Below are positions 8,603 to 17,350 of a stretch of 64,000 nt of DNA, in pieces. The notes beneath the pieces are model-generated. The model was not told the origin of the DNA and made no database searches. It saw nothing but the letters and a program-made list of their open reading frames with translations. Within the stretch, counting starts at the first letter, position 1, and every line of letters begins with the position of its first letter. Both the position numbers and the translations under genes were made by a program. This DNA is from Sphingobacterium athyrii (GTDB lineage: Bacteria; Bacteroidota; Bacteroidia; Sphingobacteriales; Sphingobacteriaceae): the NCBI RefSeq assembly GCF_003071065.1, contig NZ_QCXX01000007.1, positions 354,164 to 418,163 on the forward strand. The letters are read 5' to 3'.

Positions 8603-9928
8603 ATGCAGAAACGCTTTATAAGCTCTCTAAGAAATAAATCACTCCAACTGTTGTTAGCAGGTGGAATTTTAGCTAGTTCTACTACCGCATTTGCCCAAAA
8701 AACAACATCAGCTTCGCCATATTCTCAATTGGGAATAGGTCAGATCCGTGAAGATTTATTGCCTCAGTACAGAGCTATGGGGGGAATTAATACAGGTATC
8801 CGTACATTTGACGGGGTATATAATACCAACCCAAGCAACCCTGCCTCTTACTCTGCAGCACGAGTGAGTATCTTCGATGCAGGTCTATATGGAAACTATA
8901 CACAACTCAAATCCACTACCAGAGCGGACAATACCGCTGATTTTGCTTTTAGCCACATCACGATGACTTTTCCAATGAAGAAGTTCGGCGGTATCAGTAT
9001 GGGTATATTGCCATTCTCAGATGTGGGTTATCGCACAAGTTCGCAGGAGGGTATTAATTCCGAAATCTATAACAAGGTATTTACCGGTGAAGGCGGTCTG
9101 ACAAAAGCTTACGCCGGATGGGGTGTACGTGTTTACAAAGGGTTGAGCATCGGTGCGAATATGTCATACTTATTCGGTACCTTAAATGACTATAGCCGTG
9201 TTGAATTTCCGGTCACCTCTGGAGCTTTAAACCCGCAACGCCAGAATAAGCGTGAAATCCAAGGTATTATCTTTGATTACGGTTTACAATATGAACAACC
9301 TCTAGGTAAAGAGCATGTATTGAGCTTCGGCTATTCAGGATCACTGAACAACGATATCAAGGAACGCACAACAATTATCGACACAAGGACCGCTCCATCA
9401 TCTGATCCGGACAATCAAAATATTCCGATAGATACGACTAATATGTCTGACCGAATCAGCAGGCATCTGACCCTTCCGTTAAAACACAATGTGGGGGTTA
9501 CACTTGCTCGAAATGGCAAATGGCTAGTTGGAGCAGATTTCAAATATGCAGACTGGTCAAGATTTCAGGTCAGAAATGGTGAAAATAGACTCCGTAAAAA
9601 TTATGGTGTAGCTCTTGGTGGACAATTGACTCCGGACAAATCGTCTCTTAACTATTTAAAACAGGTAGACTACCGTCTTGGATTCAGATACAACAAAACA
9701 CAGTATTTTCAGGCCGGCGAAAACATCAATGATATGGCTGTGACTGTAGGTGTGGGATTACCATTAGCTAGAACGCTATATTTAGGTGCATTTTCAAAAG
9801 TCAATTTATCGGCAGAATTCGGACAGATGGGAAAAGCAGCCAATGGTCTCTTACGGGAACGTTATATCAACTTCAATATTGGCTTTACGCTCAATGACCG
9901 TTGGTTTAGAAGAAACCCAATTGACTAA
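8603..9928 (+). CDS. Outer membrane beta-barrel protein of unknown role
   Basis: 441 residues from ATG 8603 (an in-frame TTG lies two codons upstream). Seen: a long signal peptide ending near 'TTAFAQK', then 'SPYSQLGIGQIREDLLPQYRAMGG', followed by alternating beta-strand pattern with aromatic girdles up to the C-terminus. This SPYS.LG.G / RAMGG opening is common to FadL/PorV-like Bacteroidota barrels; I cannot assign a substrate. It ends 4 nt before the lptC start, and the foldase gene follows, suggesting a shared envelope-assembly transcription unit. Confidence 0.75.
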   Translation: MQKRFISSLRNKSLQLLLAGGILASSTTAFAQKTTSASPYSQLGIGQIREDLLPQYRAMGGINTGIRTFDGVYNTNPSNPASYSAARVSIFDAGLYGNYTQLKSTTRADNTADFAFSHITMTFPMKKFGGISMGILPFSDVGYRTSSQEGINSEIYNKVFTGEGGLTKAYAGWGVRVYKGLSIGANMSYLFGTLNDYSRVEFPVTSGALNPQRQNKREIQGIIFDYGLQYEQPLGKEHVLSFGYSGSLNNDIKERTTIIDTRTAPSSDPDNQNIPIDTTNMSDRISRHLTLPLKHNVGVTLARNGKWLVGADFKYADWSRFQVRNGENRLRKNYGVALGGQLTPDKSSLNYLKQVDYRLGFRYNKTQYFQAGENINDMAVTVGVGLPLARTLYLGAFSKVNLSAEFGQMGKAANGLLRERYINFNIGFTLNDRWFRRNPID

Positions 9929-9932
9929 AATC

Positions 9933-10556
9933 ATGGTACGCAAAGTATCCGCAAGATCCATATTTCAAAATATATCGCCCCTGGTAATTCTATTTTTGCT
10001 AGGGGCGCTCTTATTGACTTCCTGTGAGCCGGACCTAAAGGAAGTTGACCGGATCGCTAATCTAAAAAAAGAGGAAGCCGTGGATATCTCACGTCATGTG
10101 GATATCATCTATAGTGATTCAACCCGGGTCAAAGCCAACCTCACGGCCCCCGAAATGCGAATCAAACATGATAGCACTGAAATCTATGAGTTTCCAAAGA
10201 GCATAAAAATCATATTTTATGATGAAAACCTCAAGGAAACCCAACGTATTACTTCTGACCATGCCGTCCGGAGAGAAAAAGAAAAAACAACAATCTTTAC
10301 CAAAAATGTGGTTGTGACCATGGCTGATGGATCTATTCTGAAAACGGAGGAAATCGTCTATGACGAAGGTGCAAAAGACCCCAATAGGACTTTTTACAAT
10401 AATCTACCAGTCACAGCATTCTTTAAGGACCAACGTGGTAACCTGTCAGGATCATCATTTACGTCTGACAAGGATTTACTGCATGCCAACATACAGAACG
10501 CCACTGGTGTCGTCATTATTAAAGACAACAGTTTATTCCCATCAATAGGTAGATAA
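9933..10556 (+). CDS. lptC: LPS export periplasmic protein LptC (lipoprotein form)
   Basis: 207 residues from ATG 9933; the frame is open further upstream but that part overlaps the previous gene. Seen: an N-terminal hydrophobic helix ending in a lipobox LLTSC (Cys about 33), then a beta-jellyroll region with 'KANLTAPEMR', 'YEFPKSIKIIFYDENLKE', 'ITSDHAVRREKEK' and 'GSILKTEEIVYDE', the LptC pattern. LptC passes lipopolysaccharide from LptBFG to LptA. In proteobacteria it is membrane-anchored by a helix; here it looks like a lipoprotein, as is usual in Bacteroidota. The other lpt genes are not in the window. Confidence 0.88.
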   Translation: MVRKVSARSIFQNISPLVILFLLGALLLTSCEPDLKEVDRIANLKKEEAVDISRHVDIIYSDSTRVKANLTAPEMRIKHDSTEIYEFPKSIKIIFYDENLKETQRITSDHAVRREKEKTTIFTKNVVVTMADGSILKTEEIVYDEGAKDPNRTFYNNLPVTAFFKDQRGNLSGSSFTSDKDLLHANIQNATGVVIIKDNSLFPSIGR

Positions 10557-10910
10557 ACCGCCCCTGCTATTTATTTGTTTCAGGTATTGTTGCACCGCTA
10601 CTTTTCCCCATCGCTTATATGAGGCCGGAAAACAACGTTCCGAATGGGAGTTAAGCCCCATGAGCAATAAATGGCTGTGACAAGCAAATCACGCTGCTAC
10701 AGATGGCTTACAGCAGATTATGCTGACCTGATCATAAACTTTGTAATAAAAAACAGCAGAATACAAATAGTTTTCAAATTTGTTTTATTACATTCAGGAA
10801 AATATTCCGTTTTTTTTTATAAAAATTGTATCTTGCACCGCATTTTGCTATGCTATGCATAAATTAACGAAATACAAGTATTTACACAATATAAACACAA
10901 TAAGCAGACT
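10557..10910 (+). other. Intergenic region before the foldase gene
   Basis: 354 bp without a supportable gene. A 63-codon open frame (10671-10862) is low-complexity and starts without context, so I reject it. An imperfect -7-like element (TATCTTG, one T short of consensus) lies at about 10829, some 80 nt before the foldase start, and may be its promoter. Confidence 0.4.
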
Positions 10911-13016
10911 ATGGGATTAATGGGCTTTTTGCGTAACAAAGCTGGTGTCATCTTGACCGCAGCGATGGCTATCGCAATTTTAGCATTTTTACTAGGCGAT
11001 GTCGTTCGAGGAGGAGCCCCTTTTTGGGCGAGACATCAAAATCGTGTAGGGGAAGTCAACGGAACAGAAATTGAGTATCCTGCGTTCAACCAACAAGTGG
11101 AACAGGCCGAAGAAATGTTCAAACAACAAATGGGCGGAGCAGTTACTCCTCAAATGAGAACTTATGCTGTACAACAGGTTTGGAATCAATTCCTATCCAG
11201 AGAGATCTTGAAAAAAGAGATTGAAAAAATCGGTTTGACAGTAGGTAAAGATGAATTAAATGATCTAGTAAAAGGACCAAATCCTTCTCCTCAGATCGTA
11301 CAGGCATTTACCAATCCACAAACAGGACAGTTTGACCATGGCCAATTGATGACTTTTATAAGTCAAATGAATACATCCGGTAACCAAGCGGTGGCACAGC
11401 AATGGGAAGTACTACTTGAAGGTGTAAGAGACGAACGCCTAAGCAGCAAGTATGGCGAATTGCTTTCGAACAGTGTTTACGTAACTTCATTGGAAGCTAA
11501 CGAAGAATACCAAGAACGCAATAAATTGGCCAACTTCAAATACATCCTTTTAGATTACGCTTCTGTAAAAGATGCTGAAGCTAAAGTAACTGATGCGGAT
11601 TTCCAGGAATACTATAATGAGCATAAAAACATGTTCAAAACACAAGAGGAAACACGTGCGATCCAATACGTTACTGTAGATGCAAAACCTCTTGCAAAAG
11701 ATTCATTAGCTGTCAAAGAAGCGATCGACAAGTTAAAACAAGATCTTATTGTTGCGAAGGATGACTCACTATTTGCTTCCATCAATTCTGATAACAAATA
11801 CCCATTCACCTACGTAAAAAAAGGTCAATTGAGCCCTTCACTGGATTCAGTTGTCTTTAACGTAGCAGCAGGTACTACGGTAGGTCCATTCTTAAGCAAT
11901 GGTGCTTATGAAATTGCGAAAGTGGTTTCAACAGTGGTTGGTCCAGATTCAGTAAAAGCTTCTCATATCCTATTGGATGCTACGGCAGAAGGTGGTGTTG
12001 ACAAAGCGTTGGCAAAAGCTGATTCAATCAAAGGCTTAATTCAAAAAGGAGATAACTTCGCAGCATTGGCCGTTCAGTTCAGCAGTGACCCGGGCAGTAA
12101 AACAAATGGTGGCGAACTTGGTACTTTTACAAGAGGCCGCATGGTACCGGAATTTGAAAAAGCCGTATTTGAAGGTAAAACCGGAGACATTAAAGTGGTA
12201 AAATCCCAGTTTGGCGTACACATCATCAAAATCGAGAAACAGATCGGTACTGCAAAATACGCTAAAGTTGCGGTTATCGACAAGGTTATCAACAGCGGCA
12301 AAGAAACTTTAAACAATGCACATAGCAAAGCGACAGCATTCTTATCTGCAGCTACTGCACAAAACTTCGCGCAAGAGGCTAAAAAACTTGGTTTAGAAGC
12401 TCGTACAGCATCGCGTGTTACAGCAATGGACAATGTGCTTGATGGTACTGAAGCGCCACGTGATTTGATAAAATGGGCTTTTGAAGCTAAAAAAGGTGAT
12501 GTTTCAGACAAAGTCTTTGAAACTGAAACTTCTTATATCCTGGCGAGCTTAGTAAATGTACAACCGAAAGGGGTACTTTCTTTGGACGCGGTGAAAAAAG
12601 ACATCGAGCCTGCAGTTAAAAATAAGGTTAAAGCTAAAGTCTTAAAAGAAAGATTTGACAAAGCTTTAGCTGGAGCTTCTTCAATTGACCAAGTGGCTCA
12701 AAAAGTGGGTAAATCGGCTATCCATGTGGAGAATGTGGTATTTGCCAACCCTGTTATTCCGGGTGTAGCCCTGGAAAATGCGGTAGTAGGTACTGTATTT
12801 GGTCTTCAACCAAATAAACCTTCGAAAGCAATTGAAGGAAACACAGGTGTTTATGTCGTGCAGGTGAATGGTTTCACAAATCCATCAGCAATCTCTGACA
12901 TCAACGGACAAAAGAAACAAATGCTTGCAGCTAAAGCACAACGCGCTTGGGGATCTATTTTCCGCGCATTGCAAGACAAAGCTGAAATCATTGACAATAG
13001 AGTGAAATTCTTTTAG
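10911..13016 (+). CDS. Periplasmic peptidyl-prolyl isomerase / chaperone (PpiD/SurA type)
   Basis: 701 residues. Seen: a single N-terminal membrane anchor (about residues 12-32), a SurA-N-like region beginning 'RVGEVNGTEIEYPAFNQQV', and a parvulin domain at about 348-443 ('VKASHILLD', 'FSSDPGSKTNGGELG', 'MVPEFEKAVFEGKTGDI', 'QFGVHIIKIE'). A long C-terminal region resembles a second, degenerate parvulin fold. PpiD-type proteins sit in the inner membrane facing the periplasm and help fold outer membrane proteins. It lies downstream of an outer membrane barrel and lptC, and is followed by a strong terminator. Confidence 0.92.
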   Translation: MGLMGFLRNKAGVILTAAMAIAILAFLLGDVVRGGAPFWARHQNRVGEVNGTEIEYPAFNQQVEQAEEMFKQQMGGAVTPQMRTYAVQQVWNQFLSREILKKEIEKIGLTVGKDELNDLVKGPNPSPQIVQAFTNPQTGQFDHGQLMTFISQMNTSGNQAVAQQWEVLLEGVRDERLSSKYGELLSNSVYVTSLEANEEYQERNKLANFKYILLDYASVKDAEAKVTDADFQEYYNEHKNMFKTQEETRAIQYVTVDAKPLAKDSLAVKEAIDKLKQDLIVAKDDSLFASINSDNKYPFTYVKKGQLSPSLDSVVFNVAAGTTVGPFLSNGAYEIAKVVSTVVGPDSVKASHILLDATAEGGVDKALAKADSIKGLIQKGDNFAALAVQFSSDPGSKTNGGELGTFTRGRMVPEFEKAVFEGKTGDIKVVKSQFGVHIIKIEKQIGTAKYAKVAVIDKVINSGKETLNNAHSKATAFLSAATAQNFAQEAKKLGLEARTASRVTAMDNVLDGTEAPRDLIKWAFEAKKGDVSDKVFETETSYILASLVNVQPKGVLSLDAVKKDIEPAVKNKVKAKVLKERFDKALAGASSIDQVAQKVGKSAIHVENVVFANPVIPGVALENAVVGTVFGLQPNKPSKAIEGNTGVYVVQVNGFTNPSAISDINGQKKQMLAAKAQRAWGSIFRALQDKAEIIDNRVKFF

Positions 13017-13037
13017 AAGATTTTTAAGTAAATTTGT

Positions 13038-13068
13038 AGCCGGACGAATTATCGTCCGGCTTTTTTTT
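13038..13068 (+). terminator. Intrinsic terminator after foldase gene
   Basis: Perfect 10-bp stem AGCCGGACGA/TCGTCCGGCT with a 4-nt loop and an eight-T tail, 22 nt after the stop codon of the PpiD-like gene. Confidence 0.92.
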
Positions 13069-13080
13069 GATAGAATAACT

Positions 13081-13626
13081 ATGGAAATTCAAACAAATAT
13101 TGTCAATAAAGTTGCGCAAAGTGGATTAATAACCGTTGATCTGGCGGATTATCATCCGAAGACCGACAATGTCCTATATGATATCAAGGACAATTTGTTC
13201 CATGGTCTGATGTTACGGGAAAAAGATTTCCGAGAATTCATCAAAACACATGATTGGTCACTGTATACCGACAAACATGTTGCCATCACCTGTACTGCTG
13301 ATGCTATTGTGCCCACATGGGCCTATATGTTGCTGGCAAATAAGCTAGAGCCTTATGCTGCGGCTGTTATCTTCGGAGATTTAGATGAGCTCGTACGCAT
13401 ACAGTACGCTGCCGCTATTGACCAAATTGACATGGAGCAGTTTCGCGATCAACGGGTGGTCGTGAAGGGCTGTGGAGACACCTTCATTCCGGAATCGTCA
13501 TTTGTTCAGTTCACGGTAAAACTTAGCAAAGTAGCTAAAAGTATTATGTACGGAGAACCCTGTTCAACAGTTCCAGTTTTTAAAAGAAGTCCTCAAGCGC
13601 CAAAAGCAGCTGACAAACAAGTATAA
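13081..13626 (+). CDS. DUF2480 family protein
   Basis: 181 residues, cytoplasmic, no signal or membrane segment. Seen: 'NKVAQSGLITVDLADYHP', 'DIKDNLFHGLMLREKDFREFI..HDWS.Y', 'AITCTADAIVPTWAYMLL' and 'VVVKGCGDTFIPESSFV', the conserved blocks of DUF2480, a Bacteroidota family of unknown function. A Cys in the VKGCGD block and one in ITCTADAI are conserved-looking. Its function is not known. It stands between the foldase terminator and the DUF3108/DUF3109 pair. Confidence 0.88.
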   Translation: MEIQTNIVNKVAQSGLITVDLADYHPKTDNVLYDIKDNLFHGLMLREKDFREFIKTHDWSLYTDKHVAITCTADAIVPTWAYMLLANKLEPYAAAVIFGDLDELVRIQYAAAIDQIDMEQFRDQRVVVKGCGDTFIPESSFVQFTVKLSKVAKSIMYGEPCSTVPVFKRSPQAPKAADKQV

Positions 13627-13721
13627 GCTACTGGCTCATGTGGGTTTCATCACCTTAAAAAGACAATTTATTCTGATGAAATTAACATTTCTTTTCAAAC
13701 AATTTTCGTAAACTTACGTAC

Positions 13722-14507
13722 ATGAAACTTATATCGACATTGCTCCTATACTTATCAGTTTTTGTAAGTACAGTTTTCGCTCAGGATTTACCCCATTTAA
13801 AGGAATCGGCATTTAAAGGTGGAGAGAAATTAAAGTACAAACTCCGCTATGGTATAATTTCCGCAGCAACGGGAACGTTGACTGTCGGTGATACGAAAGA
13901 CGGATTTGGGAATCCCTCCTTTCATCTGTATGCCGCAGGTAAAACAGCGGGAGCATTTGCCATTTATACTGTAAGAAACGAATATAACTCGTATATCAAT
14001 AGTAAGACATTCTTGCCTTACTACTATACGGAAAACATCCGTGAAGGTGGTTACAGAAGGAACGATAAAGTACGTTTCAATCAGGATACACATACAGTGG
14101 TTGGTAATAAAGGAACATTTACATCCAAGGTGGATCAGACCTTTGATTTGCTGTCCTCCTACTACTTTGCCCGCAATCTGGACTTAAGTTCGGTAAAGCC
14201 CGGGGAATCCTTTAAACTGACCTATTTCCTGAATGACGAAATTGCGACACTGGGCATACAGTATATCGGAATCGAAAAAATAAAAACCGAATTGGGTACA
14301 TTGGAGTGCCTTAAATTCAGCCCCGAAATTAAACCGGGACGTATCTTTAAAAAAAATAGCAAGCTATACCTTTGGGTAACCAACGATGGTAACCGCATTC
14401 CAGTGAAGGCCAATGTCGATATATTAATTGGCTCTGTCACGTTAGAACTTCTGGAAGCAAGCGGACTAAAATATAAATTGGGCCAAAAAGCAAGCTACTC
14501 AAAATAA
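13722..14507 (+). CDS. DUF3108 family secreted protein
   Basis: 261 residues with a signal peptide (about 1-20, ending TVFAQ). Seen: 'FKGGEKLKYKLRYGIISAATGTLTV' and 'TGAFAIYTVRNEYNSYINSKTFLPYYY', typical of DUF3108 (a lipocalin-like beta barrel expected in the periplasm), with the conserved 'GNRIPVKANVDILIGSVTLEL' near the C-terminus. Function unknown. It ends 5 nt before a DUF3109 gene, so the two are cotranscribed. Confidence 0.88.
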   Translation: MKLISTLLLYLSVFVSTVFAQDLPHLKESAFKGGEKLKYKLRYGIISAATGTLTVGDTKDGFGNPSFHLYAAGKTAGAFAIYTVRNEYNSYINSKTFLPYYYTENIREGGYRRNDKVRFNQDTHTVVGNKGTFTSKVDQTFDLLSSYYFARNLDLSSVKPGESFKLTYFLNDEIATLGIQYIGIEKIKTELGTLECLKFSPEIKPGRIFKKNSKLYLWVTNDGNRIPVKANVDILIGSVTLELLEASGLKYKLGQKASYSK

Positions 14508-14512
14508 ATAGA

Positions 14513-15076
14513 ATGATTGAAGTAGGAAATGTGTTGGTACACGAAGATCTGATCAATAATGACTTTGTGTGCAATCTATCAAAATGTAAGGGAATCTGTT
14601 GTATCGAGGGGGACTCGGGTGCACCTTTACTGGAAAGCGAAAAGGCCGTTCTGGAGGAGATCTATCCGAAGGTAAAACCCTATATGACAGAGAAGGGTAT
14701 CGAGGCCATCGAAGAACAAGGCAAATATGTCGTCGATGTAGATGGTGATCTAACCACAACATGTGTTGATGGCAACAAAGAATGTGCCTATGTCACCTGG
14801 GAAAATGGCATTACCAAATGTGCGATCGAGAAAGCTTATGAGCTAGGCGAAGTTCACTGGCGGAAACCAGTCTCCTGCCACCTCTATCCTATCCGGACGA
14901 CGCATTATCCAGAATTTGACGTACTTCATTACGACCGCTGGCATATCTGTAAAGATGCCTGTAGTTTTGGAAAGGAACTTCAGGTGCCAGTCTATAAATT
15001 TCTAAAGGATCCCCTGATCCGCACCTATGGCGAAGAATGGTACAAAAATCTTGAGCGGGCAGTCGACGAGTTGTAA
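14513..15076 (+). CDS. DUF3109 family cysteine-rich protein
   Basis: 187 residues, cytoplasmic. Seen: a run of cysteines in 'NLSKCKGICCIEGDSGAPL', 'TTCVDGNKECAYV', 'TKCAIEKAY', 'SCHLYPIR' and 'WHICKDACSFG'. The pattern (CKGxCC ... C ... C ... C-x-L-Y-P) is that of DUF3109 and the wider YkgJ-like CxxCxxCC group, thought to bind Zn or an Fe-S cluster. The role is unknown. Coupled to the DUF3108 gene by a 5-nt gap and followed 50 nt later by a polyprenyl synthase. Confidence 0.88.
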   Translation: MIEVGNVLVHEDLINNDFVCNLSKCKGICCIEGDSGAPLLESEKAVLEEIYPKVKPYMTEKGIEAIEEQGKYVVDVDGDLTTTCVDGNKECAYVTWENGITKCAIEKAYELGEVHWRKPVSCHLYPIRTTHYPEFDVLHYDRWHICKDACSFGKELQVPVYKFLKDPLIRTYGEEWYKNLERAVDEL

Positions 15077-15126
15077 CAAAATTACTATCTTTAAGCTTTA
15101 ACTTTTTTGGTATTTCATTCCAATTC

Positions 15127-16098
15127 ATGTCAAAATTAACAGAGATCCAACGCCCTATTATACACGAACTTGAGGCTTTTGAAAAGAAATTCAAAGCATC
15201 TATGAAAAGCTCCGTACCATTGTTGGACCGTATCACGCAATATCTGATCAAACGCAAAGGCAAACAAATGCGGCCAATGTTTGTCTTTTTCTCAGCGGGC
15301 ATCTGCAATGGGATTAATGAATCGACTTACCGGGGAGCCGCTTTGGTCGAATTATTACATACAGCTTCACTGGTACATGATGATGTTGTTGACAACTCGT
15401 ATGAACGTAGGGGGTTCTTTTCCATCAATGCACTATGGAAAAATAAGATCGCCGTGCTGGTCGGTGATTTCTTGCTTTCAAGAGGTTTGTTGCTTTCTGT
15501 AAAACATCAGGATTATCACCTGTTAAAAATTGTTTCAGAAGCAGTCGATCAAATGAGTGAAGGTGAATTACTTCAGATCGAAAAGGCCCGCAAGCTGGAC
15601 ATCGAAGAATCCATTTACTTTGAAGTCATACGGAAAAAAACGGCTTCGTTAATCGCATCCTGTTGTGCCTGCGGTTCGGCTTCATCCAATGCGAATCAAG
15701 AGACGGTGGAGAAACTCCATCAATTTGGTGAAAAAATTGGCATTGCGTTTCAGATTAAAGATGACTTGTTCGATTTTGGATTAGATGATGTGGGCAAACC
15801 GCTCGGCAATGATATCAGAGAGAAAAAGATGACTTTACCCTTGATTCATGCCTTAAATCAGACAAGTTCCAGCGAAAAGCGGAGGATCATCAATCTGGTT
15901 CGAAACCATAATGAAGATCCGAAAAAGGTTGCTGAAGTCATCGATTTTGTACGCAACAGCGGTGGACTGGAATACGCAACGGACAAAATGCTGGAATACC
16001 AACAAGATGCTTTTCGGATCCTGGAGGATTTCCCTGATAACGAATACAAAGAAGGATTATTACAATTGGTAAAATATACAACAGAAAGAAAAAAATAA
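15127..16098 (+). CDS. Polyprenyl diphosphate synthase
   Basis: 323 residues, all-alpha trans-prenyltransferase. Seen: first Asp-rich motif DDVVD at 85-89 within 'LVHDDVVDNSYERRG', second motif DDLFD at 212-216 within 'QIKDDLFDFG', and 'GKQMRP' for IPP binding. It condenses IPP onto allylic diphosphates to make a long chain, probably the side chain of menaquinone; chain length cannot be set from sequence by eye. A TATCTTTA box at 15086-15093 precedes it. The stop overlaps the start of the TerC gene by one base (TAATG), indicating translational coupling. Confidence 0.93.
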   Translation: MSKLTEIQRPIIHELEAFEKKFKASMKSSVPLLDRITQYLIKRKGKQMRPMFVFFSAGICNGINESTYRGAALVELLHTASLVHDDVVDNSYERRGFFSINALWKNKIAVLVGDFLLSRGLLLSVKHQDYHLLKIVSEAVDQMSEGELLQIEKARKLDIEESIYFEVIRKKTASLIASCCACGSASSNANQETVEKLHQFGEKIGIAFQIKDDLFDFGLDDVGKPLGNDIREKKMTLPLIHALNQTSSSEKRRIINLVRNHNEDPKKVAEVIDFVRNSGGLEYATDKMLEYQQDAFRILEDFPDNEYKEGLLQLVKYTTERKK

Positions 16099-17150
16099 TG
16101 AGTCACGAATTAATGTTTTTTGGAGGTTTTTTAATCTTCATCGCACTGATGCTAGCCATTGACCTTGGATTATTCTCCAAGGGTGATAAGCCTGTTAGCT
16201 TAAAGACCGCAGCAATTATGAGCGCAGTATGGGTATTGTTCTCTTTAGGCTTCTATTGGCTGCTACGCCACTATGGATTTGAATTGCATAATATCCATGA
16301 TTTAAATCATCTACAAGAAGTCATCACCAAACATCACCACGAGATCAAAATTATTCCCGGCGATCTGGCGGCAAGTTTAGATGTCTATAATAAAAACCTG
16401 GGGTTGGAATATTTGACAGGTTATGTGGTTGAATATGCACTTTCAGTGGATAATATTTTCGTGATGGTACTCCTGTTCACCTCATTTGGAATTCCTGAGC
16501 GCTATTACCATAAAGTCTTGGTTTGGGGTATTTTGGGCGCAATCATTATGCGGTTCTTGTTTATTTTCCTCGGAGCAACCCTGATCGCTAAATTTGGCTG
16601 GATTCTATATGTCTTTGGTGCCTTCCTTGTCTTCACTGGTATCAAGATGTTTATCAACCGCAACCAAGAGGAAGAAGTCGATCCGCAAAACCACCCGGTG
16701 GTCAAATTTGCCTCTAAATATTTTAAGGTAACACCAAAATTGGATGGTGGTCATTTTTTCCATATCGAGAATGGCGTAAAATACATGACACCGCTATTCT
16801 TGGTCTTGTTAGTGATTGAATTTACCGATCTTATTTTCGCCGTGGATTCTATCCCAGCTATTTTCTCGGTGACCAAAGATCCGTATGTGGTATTCTTCTC
16901 GAATATCTTCGCCATCCTTGGATTGCGCTCCATGTTCTTCTTATTGGTAAATATTATTCATAAGTTCCAATATCTAAAAGTTGGTTTAGCATTTTTATTA
17001 GTCTTTATTGGTTTGAAGATGTTATTGCATCACTGGCTGGCAGAAGTTGGCTTTACAACGACGCATTCCCTGATTGTGATCATCAGTATACTTGCCTTAA
17101 GCATTATTGCTTCGCTGCTCTTTCCTAAGCATAAAGAAATTGCCGAATAA
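16098..17150 (+). CDS. TerC family integral membrane protein
   Basis: 350 residues with about eight or nine membrane helices. Seen: the two TerC motifs 'EYALSVDNIFVMVLLF' and 'EFTDLIFAVDSIPAIFSVT', each with a membrane-embedded Asp pair and Asn/Ser, and a long N-terminal loop with His residues ('ITKHHHEIKI'). TerC/Alx proteins are linked to manganese export or to metalation of secreted proteins in other bacteria. The length matches Alx-type members. Overlaps the end of the polyprenyl synthase by one base and ends in a strong hairpin terminator. Confidence 0.92.
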   Translation: MSHELMFFGGFLIFIALMLAIDLGLFSKGDKPVSLKTAAIMSAVWVLFSLGFYWLLRHYGFELHNIHDLNHLQEVITKHHHEIKIIPGDLAASLDVYNKNLGLEYLTGYVVEYALSVDNIFVMVLLFTSFGIPERYYHKVLVWGILGAIIMRFLFIFLGATLIAKFGWILYVFGAFLVFTGIKMFINRNQEEEVDPQNHPVVKFASKYFKVTPKLDGGHFFHIENGVKYMTPLFLVLLVIEFTDLIFAVDSIPAIFSVTKDPYVVFFSNIFAILGLRSMFFLLVNIIHKFQYLKVGLAFLLVFIGLKMLLHHWLAEVGFTTTHSLIVIISILALSIIASLLFPKHKEIAE

Positions 17151-17154
17151 ACAT

Positions 17155-17193
17155 AAAAGCAAGGGGTCGTAAAAATTACGACCCTTTGCTTTT
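17155..17193. terminator. Terminator after TerC gene
   Basis: Near-perfect 18-bp inverted repeat (17155-17172 with 17176-17193) with A run on the left and T run on the right, immediately after the TerC stop. Works as a terminator for TerC and could act in both directions. Confidence 0.85.
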
Positions 17194-17350
17194 CAATAAT
17201 TTAAGCCTAGTTTTTACGCCTATAATCCAACCTAGAATAAGGATGGAATTACAGCCTATTTTTAAGAACAATTATTTTACAGAGGAATTTACCTTACTAA
17301 ATTTAATTTATTTAATTTAGCACCACTTTAAATTAACAAAATACTAACAA

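Noticed and set aside
10671..10862. 63-codon frame in the gap before the foldase gene
   Set aside because: AT-rich composition, hydrophobic only by chance, no start context and it covers the likely promoter.
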